From contig JALGPY010000003.1 in assembly GCA_023055425.1 (NCBI GenBank), forward strand, positions 71,523,491-71,587,490: 64,000 nt of DNA. Direction: 5' to 3'. A program made the position numbers and the translations under genes. A model generated the notes under the pieces. That model was given only the letters and a program-made list of their open reading frames with translations, had not been told where the DNA came from and ran no database searches. This DNA comes from Linanthus parryae. Its lineage: Eukaryota; Streptophyta; Magnoliopsida; Ericales; Polemoniaceae. This document shows, one piece after another, positions 1 to 10,660 of the stretch (the first letter of the stretch is position 1; every line of letters begins with the position of its first letter).

Positions 1-1170
1 CTGCAATTGATACGCAGGATCATAAAAATATACCTGGAGATATCTTGGTTTTCTTTCGCCAGGATCAAGATCATTTATATAATGGTATATTTGCCCCTGG
101 ACGCGGAAAGTATAGATACCTTTGCTCCTATTTTTTGTCTCCTCGTCCGCCTTAACGCCCATCGATGTAAACGAAAACACCGAGTTATATCCACGAATAT
201 TTGTTCTGAAATGCTCCCCCACCGCATCATCAGACAATAGCAACGTTAACAATGACTCTGGCAGCTCATGCGGCGCAAGAACAATACGACCTTGACTGCA
301 ACAAAATCCATCCGGTTCATACGAAAATAATTTAGCACCGCAATATCGGCAGGCCCTTGGCGGCGGCAAAATACTTGGCTCGGACGGAGCAGGCGGAGGA
401 TCACGCTCCCATTTCTTCAATCGCCTCCGACCTGTAGCAAAAACTCAAACATGTTACCACCAATTAACCAATGTTGCCGAAGAAATCATAAAAGCAAAGC
501 AATAAAAACAAAGAAGCATACGTGTAGGGGGGACTGATGCAGCCAAACCCTGTACAGAACCACTACATCCACCGACAGAAGACAAAGAAGATGAAGCCAG
601 ATTACTTCCAGATGCACCACCTCCAGAGGTAGACGCTTCAGCAGTCAAACCAAGGGTAACATTATCACTCACAACCGGTGGCACAGATACTTGAATCGGC
701 GGTGGGGGAAGTGGCGACGACATAGCAGGTGCCGAAGAAGAAGCAACCACATCACTATGGGGCACAACCCCCTTAGGAAGCGACGAATCATATTTAGGAG
801 TGGCAACGGCAACATTAGACGGCAGAAATTGCACAGGAAACATAACGGGAGAGTAAGGCATTGCACAAGGAAATGGAACCGGTAACAAAGCAGGCGGATG
901 ATAAACAGGAGCAGTACCCTGTGCAACATTATAAGCATCCAAAGCTGTACTATTGTTACAAATAACACCAATCTGAGGTCGCATCGAAAACACAGACGAA
1001 GGCCTATACACCGGCATGACATGCGGCACAGACGGACGGAACCCACCAGACAATCTTGTGCAAGAGGCTGCTAGGTTCTCTGCCACAAACAGATTCCGAG
1101 GAGCACTTTGCATATTGGACGACGAAGGCGAAGAACATCGTGGACGCTTACCACGATCATGTGAAGACAT
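1..1170 (-). CDS. Helitron Rep/helicase, N-terminal part (two exons, incomplete)
   Basis: This would encode the rolling-circle replication initiator and helicase that moves the Helitron. Exon 1 (1170-522) starts at an ATG giving MSSHDRGKRPRCSS and codes for a Pro/Ser-rich, low-complexity N-terminal segment. A 90-bp intron (521-432) has GTATGC donor and CTACAG acceptor and keeps the frame, joining VPPTR to RRRLKKW. Exon 2 (431 to the left edge) is open throughout and has the signature of the Helitron helicase-like N-terminal domain: CRYCGAKLF near 335, FCCSQGRIVL, ELPESL, then FRTNIRGYNSVFSFTSMGV and YLQVYFYDPAYQLQ at the edge. The Rep HUH motifs and the helicase domain are outside the window. 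No stop or frameshift is seen in the visible part, so the gene may be intact. A longer alternative start (ATG at 1200) exists but adds a residue run unlike the rest. Confidence 0.72.
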
Positions 1171-2622
1171 AGCGAAACTATAAACCACAAACCATACCAT
1201 AATACAATAACATAAACAACATCAACACACAGCACAGGAAGCACATAACAACACTGAAATTCACAAAATACAGGAAAGAAATACTTCACATTCAGAAAAT
1301 GCACCACAAAAATATTTCCACCGGCAGCAATTATAAGGCAACACAAATTATACAGAAAGAGAAGCAGATTAACAAGACATAACCATCAAACCTTGGAACA
1401 CAGAATGAGAACACCAGCAGCAACTGCAACAGTAGAAACCACACCTACATCAAAAACATGGGAAAACAATGCATGAGATATCTTTTGCAGTATTATGAAG
1501 CTGAGATTTTGATCCTTGGGAAAAAAATTGATCTTTGTGAATGAATGTGATGACTTGCTTATTCTGTTCATTCTTGGGTTCTATACCTGGGTTTTATCAA
1601 ATAAAAATCGAAATATTAAGCAAACATTCAGAACAGCAAAAAATCCTGCTATTTTTTAAATTAAGCTCCGGCACCAAAAAATTTCTGATCTCCTATTTCG
1701 CACATTTTACTCCTGAATTCAGAATACCAGCACTTCATATCCCCAACCTAGACCACAATTATACTTCTACGATTCAAAACAGCCATAAATGCAACCTCAA
1801 CAACAGATACAACAACAGAAACAAATCAAATTCACAACACTGGAACCCCAGCCTTCAACCTATAGATGCTACGACCCAAAACTAACACCACTGCACCCTC
1901 AATTGACCAAAACAAACTTGCAACCCATAGAAAACCATTCTGCCAACTGTAATAACATAGACGAAGCAATAGATGCAACATCAACAACACATGCAAGAAC
2001 AGAAACAAATAAATTTCACAACCATCAACAACACATGCAAGTAAACCCAGAAAGAATTAAACCCAAAACAACATGCAAATCGAAATATTTCCAATCTAGA
2101 CTGCGACGAAAGAAGGAAATCGAATCACAAACACAACAACAACAAACCATGGAAGAACAGAACCACTGAAACTCACAGCCAGGAAGACGCACAACCCAGA
2201 GTGACAGAATTCAAAGAAGCTGAAGACACCGGTAGAGAGAGAGAGAGACAAACCTGAACCGGAGCAAACCCACACCATAACCACACCACAACTCAACGGC
2301 TTAATAGATGCAAGCATGCAATAACACGTGGCCGAATCCACAGTAACTCCACTAAGCCGCGGAAGCGAAGCCACAGAAGCTACCAACGCCGTCGCCATAG
2401 AGACACGAGAGACACGGACCTGGAGAAGAAGCTGAAGAGCTGACAGCAAAAAGACAGAATCAACCCCAACTACAGCCAACACACACAACAGAAACAAAAG
2501 GGCAAAAGAGACAATTCGAGAAGCAGATGTGGACGGCAACCAAAGGAACAGCATGGCAAAAAATGGTGAAGTGGCGCCAGGGTGTAACAGCCCTATTCTC
2601 TTTATATATATAGGTAGTAAGA
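1..2622 (-). mobile_element. Helitron, 5' part (3' part beyond left edge)
   Basis: Read on the minus strand, the element starts at 2622 with TCTTACTACCTATATATA, a typical Helitron 5' terminus (TC start, then a TA-rich stretch ending in AAAG). The host base before it is A, as expected for Helitron insertion between A and T, which leaves no target duplication. About 1.4 kb of leader precedes a two-exon reading frame (1-1170) whose second exon matches the start of plant Helitron Rep/helicase proteins. The CTRR-ending 3' hairpin terminus must lie to the left of the window. Leader segments such as 2270-2390 could hold further 5' exons, since a CAG|GTTTGT donor-like site lies near 2252, but I cannot prove them. 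Confidence 0.8.
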
Positions 2623-2623
2623 T

Positions 2624-2866
2624 ACCAGCCCTTTCTTTCCATCTGACTTTTTTTGACTCGTATTTGGGTCATTTTGACCGGGTGATTTGGATAGCAAAAT
2701 AATACGATTTTTTGATAATTTTTTAATCATATTATAGAGCACCGTTTACTCTACAACACCATGAAAAAATTATCAAAAAATTATATGGGTTTACTATTCA
2801 AATCACCGGGTCAAAGTGACCCAGTGAATAGTGACAAAAGTCAAATTTGAAAGAAAAAGAGCTGGG
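2624..2866. repeat. Fold-back (long imperfect palindrome)
   Basis: The left arm (about 2624-2730) and right arm (about 2761-2866) are inverted copies. For example, GGGTCATTTTGACCGGGTGA at 2666 pairs with TCACCGGGTCAAAGTGACCC in the right arm, and TTTTTTGATAATTTTTT pairs with AAAAAATTATCAAAAAA. The spacer is only about 30 bp, so the transcript would form one long hairpin. It could be a fold-back MITE. The Helitron 5' end touches its left arm, so part of the left end may have been displaced. Confidence 0.7.
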
Positions 2867-2971
2867 ACAGACTGGTACATTTCACGGATCCCAGCCATCT
2901 CTCGCTTTGCTCTCTCTGTATTTCACTACACTGTCAGGGGAGGATTAATAAATTTGGCTAGTGGGGTCTAA

Positions 2972-3405
2972 GAGCATGTTTGGTTCCAGCTTAAAATCTC
3001 AATAATCTGATGAAAATAATCTGGGGTGAATAAGCTGGCTGAAATTATAATCGGAAAATTGTTTGGCATGCACTGAAAAATCTTGAATTAAAATTTAATT
3101 GCGTTTGGCAACACTTGCAGCTTTTACTATCAAATTTACAAAAAATGTCATTATTCGAACTTATGATGCGTCTAAGACGTTATGCGTTTGCACAAATTAA
3201 CAATTCATGCATTAAAGAGATGGTAGAGTATGGTATTTCAGACACTAGACCTAAAAAATCTCCAAAATCGGAGATTGTATAATCTGCAGATTATTAGCCA
3301 ACTTAAATTAAAATCTGACTCAAAAAATCTACGAAACAAACGAGATTAAATTTTTTGGCAGATTTTAATCTCAAATGAGATTAAAATCTCGAACCAAACA
3401 AGCAC
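2972..3405. mobile_element. Harbinger-type MITE (Tourist-like)
   Basis: The ends are inverted repeats: GAGCATGTTTGGTTC at the left and GAACCAAACAAGCAC at the right, each followed inward by copies of TTAAAATCTC-like sequence. Both sides carry the three-base duplication TAA (2969-2971 and 3406-3408), the target of PIF/Harbinger elements. At 434 bp with no open frame, it is non-autonomous. Confidence 0.8.
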
Positions 3406-3408
3406 TAA

Positions 3409-4233
3409 AACTCAAAAGCTTAAAAGTAGTGTTTTTTAATAAAATATAAACAAACTAGTGGATTGCCCGTGCCTTCAGGGCACTATCCCATAAAAGACAT
3501 GAAATTTGTATGAACACCAAATTTTATATGCAATGTACTACATACAAAATGTTTGTGTTACAAAGTTCATATAATGATGTGTTTGAAACCCATTGTTTCA
3601 TATATGTAATTAGCGTTGTAGAATATCATGCTTGAAGAATATTTTTATGGAGAGTAAAACTGCTTTCCGAAAAATTAAAATTATAAGTAAAAAAAATTTC
3701 TCAAAAATAAAATAAAATAAAATAATAAGTATAAAAAGAAAAAAATTTATATACAATAAAATGCTATTAACAATGAAATACTTTCTTTTGGATTATTATG
3801 TACAATTCAACTTGACAAATTAGCCAAACTTTCTTTCGTAGCATTTATCTACAAATTCAGATTCAAATTTATAACTAATCTCCTATTTTCTCTCTTGGTT
3901 CTATTTTTCCTCACTCATGTCCTTTTTGTGACTAAAGCAACGAAATTAGTTAGAAAAAATAACAAAAAGAAAATTAAAACTGAAACCTCCGAATGTTTCT
4001 TTAACCTTCTCCCCCATCCTCTCCTTAATTTTCTCTCCCTCAACCCCCTATTTTCTATCCTATTATTTCATGTTTTTTTATGGTGGTGGGTGTGATGTTT
4101 TAATCTAACGGTTGAAAAAAAAAAGTTAATCGTTCTATTTTATAGAATAGATTGGAGTTAAATTGTGATCCCAGTGGGGGCTAATTACATCAAAACTGAA
4201 TGTAAAAGTTAAAATATACAATTTAATAGGATA
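3409..4233. other. AT-rich stretch without a recognisable gene
   Basis: No supported coding region. Near 3459-3480 there is a short hairpin-like motif, GTGCCTTCAGGGCAC, preceded by CTAGTGGATTGCCC, a phrase seen in decayed plant transposons. The rest is A/T-rich with short AAATAAAATA runs around 3705-3725. Open frames here are short and have no protein character. Confidence 0.5.
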
Positions 4234-4269
4234 TGTGATACGGGTCAAACTTATGATCCGGGTCAACAA

Positions 4270-4270
<1 letters not shown>

Positions 4271-4360
<90 letters not shown>

Positions 4361-4361
4361 T
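4271..4361. repeat. (ATT)n microsatellite
   Basis: About 30 uninterrupted ATT units lie inside the LTR of element E, just left of the MULE insertion. Confidence 0.97.
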
Positions 4362-4690
4362 AGATAATTGGTAGTTTATTTATTGGGTAAAAGATAAAAA
4401 CCACCCCTCGAGTATGGGTTATATACAAAAACACCCTTCGTGTTCGGGGATATACAAAATCCACCCCTGTCACTAACGGCAAACTAACGGAGATGTACCA
4501 AGACATATTTACCCTCACTTTGACAAAAAATACCACACTATAAGTACTACTTGCTTCCTCACTTTCCCCACCTCTCTCTCTGCCCTCGACCTTTCTTCCT
4601 CACTTTCCCCTTCCAAACTTCATCGCCAGATTCTCTCTCTCACACAGACCTTCACCACCATCAAACCCACCACCATCAGCTCGTCGTGGA

Positions 4691-5080
4691 CATGGCGCAA
4701 GCCTCAGGGTGGACGGAGGAGTGGAGAAGCTCGGCGATTTGAGCGAGCTGGTACTGAGTCGGATCAGTGGATTCCCAGATCCAATCCCGCCGTCTCCTCG
4801 AAGACCCACCACCAACGAATCTCTCTCTTCCACTCGATATCGGCGACGAAGTTTCTATGGCTCTTTCTTCGAATCGAAGTTTATGTGGATGGCTCGTCGA
4901 TTCCCCTCATCTTCAGTCTCTTCTCGATCTCGCCGTAGACGGATATTGTGCTTTGGCTCCGGGAACGAGTCTTCTCGATCTTGCCGTAGACGGCTGCTGC
5001 TGTTGCAGTTTTTTTCCGGCTGTTGGTCGTCGGTAGAGAGTTCGACGGTGAGAGAGGGGGTCGGTGGTGACGGTGGCTAA
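4691..5080 (+). other. Captured gene-like segment in the Pack-MULE, source unknown
   Basis: The segment is GC-richer than its surroundings and follows a pyrimidine-rich leader (4545-4640). A frame starting at 4709 runs 123 codons and includes KLGDLSELVLSRISGFPDP. I recognise no family. It may be the 5' exon of a captured gene, possibly from a different donor than the flippase fragment. Confidence 0.3.
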
Positions 5081-5310
5081 TTGTGGTGATTGGCGGTGAA
5101 GTTGGGTGCTTGGTGAAAAAGGGGCAGGTTTTGACTCTTTGCAGGTGGGTTTATTATTTTCTTAGACTAAAGAAGAAAGCTGTAAATGAGCCAGCTCTTT
5201 TCATTCAAATGTGGGAAAGACTTTTGAGGAGGATTATGCTCATCAGATTGAACAGAGTTCTCATGGGTGGTTTATTGCAATGAACAATATAGTTTTTTTC
5301 TTTTGTGTGT

Positions 5311-5342
<32 letters not shown>

Positions 5343-5387
5343 AGAATTAAAACAGATAATTTTTCTGTAAAAAAAAGCAGATAATTT

Positions 5388-5502
5388 GATGTTCAGATTT
5401 CTAATTATCCCAATGATTATGTGAGGTGCACCAAGTATACAGCATTGAATTTCTTCCCTAAGTCCTTGTTTGAGCAGTTCAGAGGAGTTGCTAATGTTTG
5501 TT
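5388..5502 (+). pseudogene. P4-type ATPase (flippase) exon fragment captured by the Pack-MULE
   Basis: The plus-strand frame from 5388 reads [18 protein letters not shown] followed by [16 protein letters not shown]. This matches the N-terminal signature of plant aminophospholipid ATPases (ALA family), which has the pattern [19 protein letters not shown] just before the first membrane helix. These enzymes move phospholipids between membrane leaflets. Here only about 38 codons remain. A CAG-ending acceptor-like site precedes the exon (around 5380), and the exon runs into a T/G-rich tract where the first membrane helix should be. The second Arg of the usual FRRVAN is Gly. It is a captured fragment, not a working gene. 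Confidence 0.75.
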
Positions 5503-6112
5503 TTTGTTTTTGTTTTGTTTTTGTTTTTTGGTGGTGGTGGTGGTGGTGGTGGAGGTGGTGGAGGTGGAGGTGGATGTGGTGTTTAAGAACATGAAGAACA
5601 TTAATAAAATAAATAAAAAATACCAATAGGGGCAAAATGGTCATAAAAAAAGTCAGATTGCACCCTCCTCTTAACTGACATTAACAGAAGGGTGGTATTT
5701 GTCCAACGTCCGTTAGTGACATGGGTGGTTTTTGTATATCCCCAAACACGAAGGGTGTTTTTGTATATAACCCATACTCGAGGGGTGGTTTTTGCCTTTT
5801 ACCCTTATTTATTTAATTAGTCTAATTAGATATTTATTTAATTAGTTAGTAGACCAGACCGAGCCCATTAGATCAAGCTTTCTAGTTAGGGTTTGTGTTT
5901 TTCTATTTAGACATTGTAATAGTTCGTTTATTCATCATGTAATAAGAAGTTATTTTTTTTTGAGTTATTCAGTTTATTTTCCTAGTTTTTTTTTTGTTTA
6001 TTTAAGACCGTGGCAATATGTGGGAGATCGAAACTTCTCTGACAGCTTCACAAACGATACTGGTACGTATCAATTGGTGCTTTTATTGTTTTCATCATCC
6101 CACTGGTGAATC

Positions 6113-6322
6113 ATGACGAATATCGAGGCATTGATCAACAACATGATGGCCACGATGATAGAAATGTTCGATCAGGTTAATAGTCGTCTCACGGCTATTC
6201 AAGATCGACTTACGAGCTTTGAGAATCGGCAACAACAACCCAAACCTGCAGCTGAGCCACTACCCGAAGCACAGATTGACGAATTGGAGGAAGAGATTTG
6301 GGACAACAACAACGACGATGAC
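6113..6322 (+). pseudogene. Element E gag, first part (cut by element A)
   Basis: ATG at 6113 opens 70 codons rich in Gln, Glu and Asn (NSRLTAIQDRLTSF, then an acidic EELEEEIWD stretch), like the coiled N-terminus of plant gypsy gag proteins. The frame stops making sense exactly where the LTR of element A begins (6323). The last five bases, ATGAC, are repeated at 32927-32931, and the frame continues from 32932 in phase. The original gag was therefore split by a 26.6-kb insertion. Confidence 0.65.
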
Positions 6323-6956
6323 TGTAGATAGTGCATTACAGACATACTGATCATAGCCACGTGGCAGCCATCCAACACATCTAACTGTGCTCCATATACA
6401 CCAGATCATTGCTCATACTCATCCACGTGGGGGCTGCGAGACATGGCCACCTGCGATGCTCACCACATGGTACTTGTAGGGATTTAGTGGTTTGGAGGCT
6501 AGAGTAAGGTTCGTCGCGCGCGAACAACAACGAAGCTCGCGCACGACCCTTTGTAACTGATTTGAGAGACATAATGACCACGTCCTATAAACCCGATCGA
6601 TCTCATAACGGTCTCCGGTATATGCGGGCAGGTGCGTAACGTTCCCCATATATACGGTGAAACATGCCGTTACGGGTCTATCATTAAGCCGCCATTTATG
6701 GGCGCATTAACCCCTCACAACGGTCACTTCCCTACTATATATAGGATCGTTAGCCCTCCGTTGCAATATCTTGGATGCCCTGTGACTTTCTAGACTTCTG
6801 GATTCACCGAAGCTCTATTATTAAGTTGTCTATCTCTCACGCAGTTACCATTGCTCACTCTCTCCCTATTCACACCGTGCACTTCTCTGTGTTCTTACTC
6901 TAATCCTCTAGTTGAGGTGTACACTTGGATCTCTCCCAAGGATTTCACTGTACACA
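6323..6956 (+). repeat. 5' LTR of element A
   Basis: It is 634 bp, beginning TGTAGATAGTGC and ending CTGTACACA. It shares phrases with the LTR of element B read on the minus strand, such as GTGGGGGCTGCGAGAC. TATA-like stretches at about 6646 and 6734 could position the promoter. The other copy (32359-32926) lacks about 66 bp matching roughly 6732-6797. Confidence 0.9.
6357..6430 (+). promoter_or_regulatory. Two G-box (CCACGTGG) motifs in the LTR of A
   Basis: Perfect palindromic CCACGTGG lies at 6357-6364 and 6423-6430. G-boxes bind plant bZIP and bHLH factors in light and stress responses. Element B's LTRs keep one CCACGTGG each (43021-43028 and 57725-57732), so the site is conserved in the family. 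That it drives LTR transcription is inference. Confidence 0.4.
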
Positions 6957-6959
6957 ATT

Positions 6960-6976
6960 TGGTGAACCCAACGTGA
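6960..6976 (+). other. Primer binding site of element A
   Basis: TGGTGAACCCAACGTGA follows the LTR by three bases. Element B has TGGTGAACCCGACGTGA at the same place. I could not assign the tRNA. Confidence 0.7.
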
Positions 6977-7013
6977 ACTCTCAACCTTCAAAGCCTTGAT
7001 CATTCAAAACAAC

Positions 7014-7601
7014 CATGTCTCTTGGAGCCAACCTTCGTGATGGTGAGCAGTCTCCTTTATAGGAAGAAACCTCGAGAGAGGAGACCCTTGACGCTAACAC
7101 CAATAATAATACCCAAATAGCTACTGGGAGCAATCCCTCTTTGGAGATGTTGTAAGCCACAATCCAAAGCCAAGCCAAGGCTATGCATGCTCAGTCCACC
7201 CATATTAACCAGATCATGGCGATCCTAGGAGGACTCATTCAAAACGTTGCTCAGGGGACTTTAGCTCCACATCTTGCAGCCCAGTTGCCTCCACCAGGGG
7301 TACTCCAACCCCTGGGGTGCGCACATCTGCCCCACTTGGTTCACATTCCTCTCTTCCCAATGGTCCTGTCCCCAAGCCACCAAGGTTGCCATTGGATTCA
7401 TCTCTTGCATCTGCTGGAATTCATACTCGATTGGGGCCCAGGGGAGTTATGCATCTCCGCCTCCCTATGATCCCAAAATGCCTTACATTTCGAGCCTTGC
7501 TGCAACATCATCACCAACCCCAGTGGGAAGCGCACTAGCAAATATGTCAGCCTTGGAACATCGTCTGGACAACTTTCTGACAAACCAGTGTTTCGCGGAC
7601 A
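7014..7601 (+). pseudogene. Element A gag, first part
   Basis: The start context CAACCATGTCT matches the gag start of element B (AACCATGTCTCAGG at 57100 on the minus strand). The segment corresponds to the N-terminal region of B's gag: it includes IQSQAKAMHAQS, then a Pro-rich stretch and the NQCFADT motif (B: HQSFADTI). In-frame stops occur early (TAG at 7059 and again near 7154), and there is a frameshift around 7310. Gag would form the particle shell; this copy cannot. It is interrupted at 7602-7606 by element F and resumes at 15142. Confidence 0.8.
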
Positions 7602-7606
7602 CTATC

Positions 7607-10600
7607 TATAGTGACCCGCATATTTATGCTATATGTTTAACCTTAAAGTGACAAAATGAGTGTATTAAAGGTTGATATTGTGTTAATTGTGCTAGACTTT
7701 TTGTTAAAAAAAAAATTATACAAGCTAAAATAGAAATCAAGTTGTATGTTCGTTTCATGTAAACTATAATGTCTTTTAGATAAAGTTTAAGGTCTTTTGT
7801 GCAAAATTTGTATGACAAATAAAATATAGTATCAGATTTTAGTTGAATGTTTTGGTTACACCAAGTACTTGCATCAATAGGAAATAAATAGTGTTCATCA
7901 TATGATTCGAAACATGCTTGTTCTCACTCATTATGGTGTGACCATCACACTCAATTTCTTGGACATATATATGCCTTGTAGTGCATATTTTTCCTCACTT
8001 TTTCCACATCTCTCTCTCTCTCTAGAAGTGTCTCAAGCTCCCATTTCTCTCATCTTCATCTCCAACCCGGTTTTGTTCTTGATCCTCCACAACATGGTCC
8101 AAAATCAAGTTTCTGAGGTTTTAAGTGTTGGAAACCCATCTTGGGTGTTAGTATATCAATTGGGGAGCAAATTATGAGCATCTTCTTCAAGATTGAAGCA
8201 TCTATGAGCCATTATTCATCTCTTCTCCAAACCCACATCAAGAACACCATGAAAGTGGGAGTAAGTTCTACATCTATGCATCTACATCATGATTTTGTTC
8301 ATTCACTCCTCCTTCTTGTGATTCCATGGCAAATCTTTAGTTTCATGTTAGTGGATCATCATTTTTATGAAAATTTTTAGCATTGACCATCACATTTGTA
8401 TGATAGCATAGTGGATTTGTGGTTGCATGTTCTTGATTCATCATCATCCTCTTGATCTAGACACATGCATCTACAAAAATGAGTTTGTTGGGTATATATA
8501 TGTATATGTTTTAGATCTTTATTGTACAATTTCAGATATTGGAAGAAAATTTCTTGCATGCAACAAGTTTTGAACTATACAAAACCATCAAACTCATGTT
8601 TTGAGCTGATTTTCACAAAATTGATAAAAATACTTAAATTTTTTAGAATATTACGAAAAATTCATGATTTAAGTATTTTCATATGATGTTTCTACAGTAA
8701 ATATTTCAGTGCCATTGGACTTTTCTTTAATTTTTAATCGGCCAAAAACTGGTTTTGTTTTAACAATCTGTCCAACCTTAGACTAGTGAGTTTTTTCATA
8801 CATTTATGTATTTATTATCCTCCAATAATTACCAAATTTGGATATGCTCTTCCCAATGGTGTTATTTACTTCCAGTTAAAATTTCATAATTTTTGGAATT
8901 TCTGTGAATATTTTATGAATCACTCCCAAGACCGCTTTTCAGTCTCTGTTTTACACATAAACAACTCTGAAAGTTAATGTTTAAAAATACTTATAAGTTT
9001 TTATAATTTTTGATATTATTATTATTTTGTACTAGCGATAGTTACACTTTTCTTATAAAGCATGATTTAAAAGTTTATCAAGTTATTAAAGCTAGTTTAT
9101 GAAAGTTACATTTTAGTTCATTATATGTCATATTGCTCTTATGTGCTGCATTTTACATTCCATATGCATCTAATAATATGTTTAAGACTATACAAGCATA
9201 TGGATGTGTGAGAAGTTTGTTTGTCTTGCATTGATTAGACTAGTATCATTTTGCTAAGTGATTTAGGCATGTCTATGTTTGGAGTGATTTCATGCTAAGT
9301 GATTACGTGCTATGTTTGGAATGACTTCATGCTAAGTGATTATGTGCAATGTTTGAAATGATTTTGTGCGGAGTGATCATATGTATGATTTGTAGCGTTC
9401 TTTGCTATTTACGTGACAACGGAGTTGATGATCGTGTGCTTAAATATGAATGAATTTGGAATAAGCAATGTTAAATAAATGGATTAAGCTCGCAAGGTGA
9501 GTTACCCTACCTCCCATAGTTGTACCGAACATCAAGTTTCTCACAAGCTTATGTATGTTCATGTTTACCTATTATGTATGTATGTATGTATGCTTTCGAA
9601 TCAAGTAAAAGTTTTATGCCCCATGGATGCTAAGAAAAATAAAGGATGATTCATAAGATAAAACACGTTTTCAAAAAGGCCAAGATACCGGAGTGAAACC
9701 CCCTGTCGGGTATAGGCAGGCTACAACCCTTTTGCCGGGACAATATAAGCAGGAAACGCGTTGCCTCACGAGCCGTCGCGATGGACATGTCCCTACGTTA
9801 TGTTAAGTCACGAAGGTTACACGGGCCATAAGATAAGAAAATAAGCAAGCAAGTTCAAGTACGTTATGGTCTCTACGTGAGACAAAGAAAGTTTCATGTT
9901 TCGAACAATACGATTTCACACGACTCAAGTTATGCTTTACGTCTGCCTTATTTATGATACAAGTTATGCTTTATGAATTCCATGATCTTTGAAGTTTCAC
10001 AAGTATATGTATGTATGACTATGCCTTATGTTCATGATCATCCATGGAAAGTCAACCTTTTCTAGATTTCCAAACCTACGGAGGGGTGTAGATGTAACTC
10101 ACTGAGCTAGTTGAGCTCACCCTTTTAAATTACCCTTTTTTCAGGTTTTAAGGTCAAATAAGAAGCAAAAAGTAGCAAGGTGTTAAGTTGATGTGTGACA
10201 ACATGCTTGGTGATGCTTATGTGCTTAGGTGTCGAGTATATGCTAAACGACTTGAGCTATTGTGGAATACATGTTGGTTATTTGTATTATAAATGTAAGT
10301 GTTGTGTAAGTATGTATATAAGACCTTGTATGAGCCATTGTATGGTACCTAGATCATTTTCCGAGTCATGCTCTGTTTATGTTATGAGTCGAGAGGGCTA
10401 AATGATTAATATTTCCAAGTTCAAACTTTCTTTTCTTGAGCAACTTTTCATTTATGTTACAAATCAAATTATTCATCATGACGACCCCAAGTAATTATGT
10501 AATTACGCTTTCGCAAAGCTTTTTGAATAATCACGACTTTTAAAATCAACGTGTTTAGCCTCTTGACGAGTCAAGGACTCACCGGCATGTCGCGCCCTCC

Positions 10601-10660
10601 TCCCGTTAATACAAAATTTCTATCATCGCTAATCGGGGTCAGTGGGATGGGGATGGGATA
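7607..10660 (+). repeat. 5' LTR of element F (3054 bp)
   Basis: It begins TATAGTGACCCG (TG changed to TA) and ends GATGGGATA. It aligns along its whole length with 12029-15141, with scattered substitutions and an indel near 9020, where the other copy has about 60 extra bases. It has no coding potential; short frames within it are chance. Confidence 0.92.

Larger units (their letters stand above)
4385..5804. mobile_element. Pack-MULE (Mutator-like, non-autonomous)
   Basis: About 95 bp of terminal inverted repeat, roughly 95% identical, begins GGGTAAAAG at the left and ends CTTTTACCC at the right. A perfect 9-bp target duplication TTATTTATT lies at 4376-4384 and 5805-5813; nine bases is the Mutator signature. 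There is no transposase inside. The interior holds host-gene-like sequence: a CT-rich leader and GC-richer segment at 4540-5080 and a clear P4-ATPase exon fragment at 5388-5502. A T-run (5317-5341) and a GGT microsatellite (5528-5575) also lie inside. Confidence 0.9.
4234..6052 (+). repeat. LTR of gypsy-like element E, interrupted by a Pack-MULE
   Basis: The LTR starts TGTGATACGGGTC and ends GACAGCTTCACA, so its termini form the inverted pair TGTGA/TCACA. Without the MULE (4385-5804) and one copy of its target duplication it is about 390 bp. It is followed by a possible primer binding segment (TGGTACGTATCAATTGGTGC, 6060-6080) and then by a gag start at 6113, which sets the orientation as plus. 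The other LTR is not in the window, so the ends rest on the terminal inverted bases and the context. Confidence 0.6.

Noticed and set aside
669..1046. Minus-strand 125-codon frame overlapping the Helitron exon
   Set aside because: Shadow of exon 1 in another frame; Cys/Leu/Arg-rich composition without any family.
2096..2554. Minus-strand 152-codon hydrophobic frame in the Helitron leader
   Set aside because: Low-complexity Val/Leu/Ser run with no family match that I know. A short 5' exon within it is possible but not provable.
3450..3500. Separate Helitron end at the GTGCCTTCAGGGCAC hairpin
   Set aside because: No TC start or CTRR end could be placed around it.
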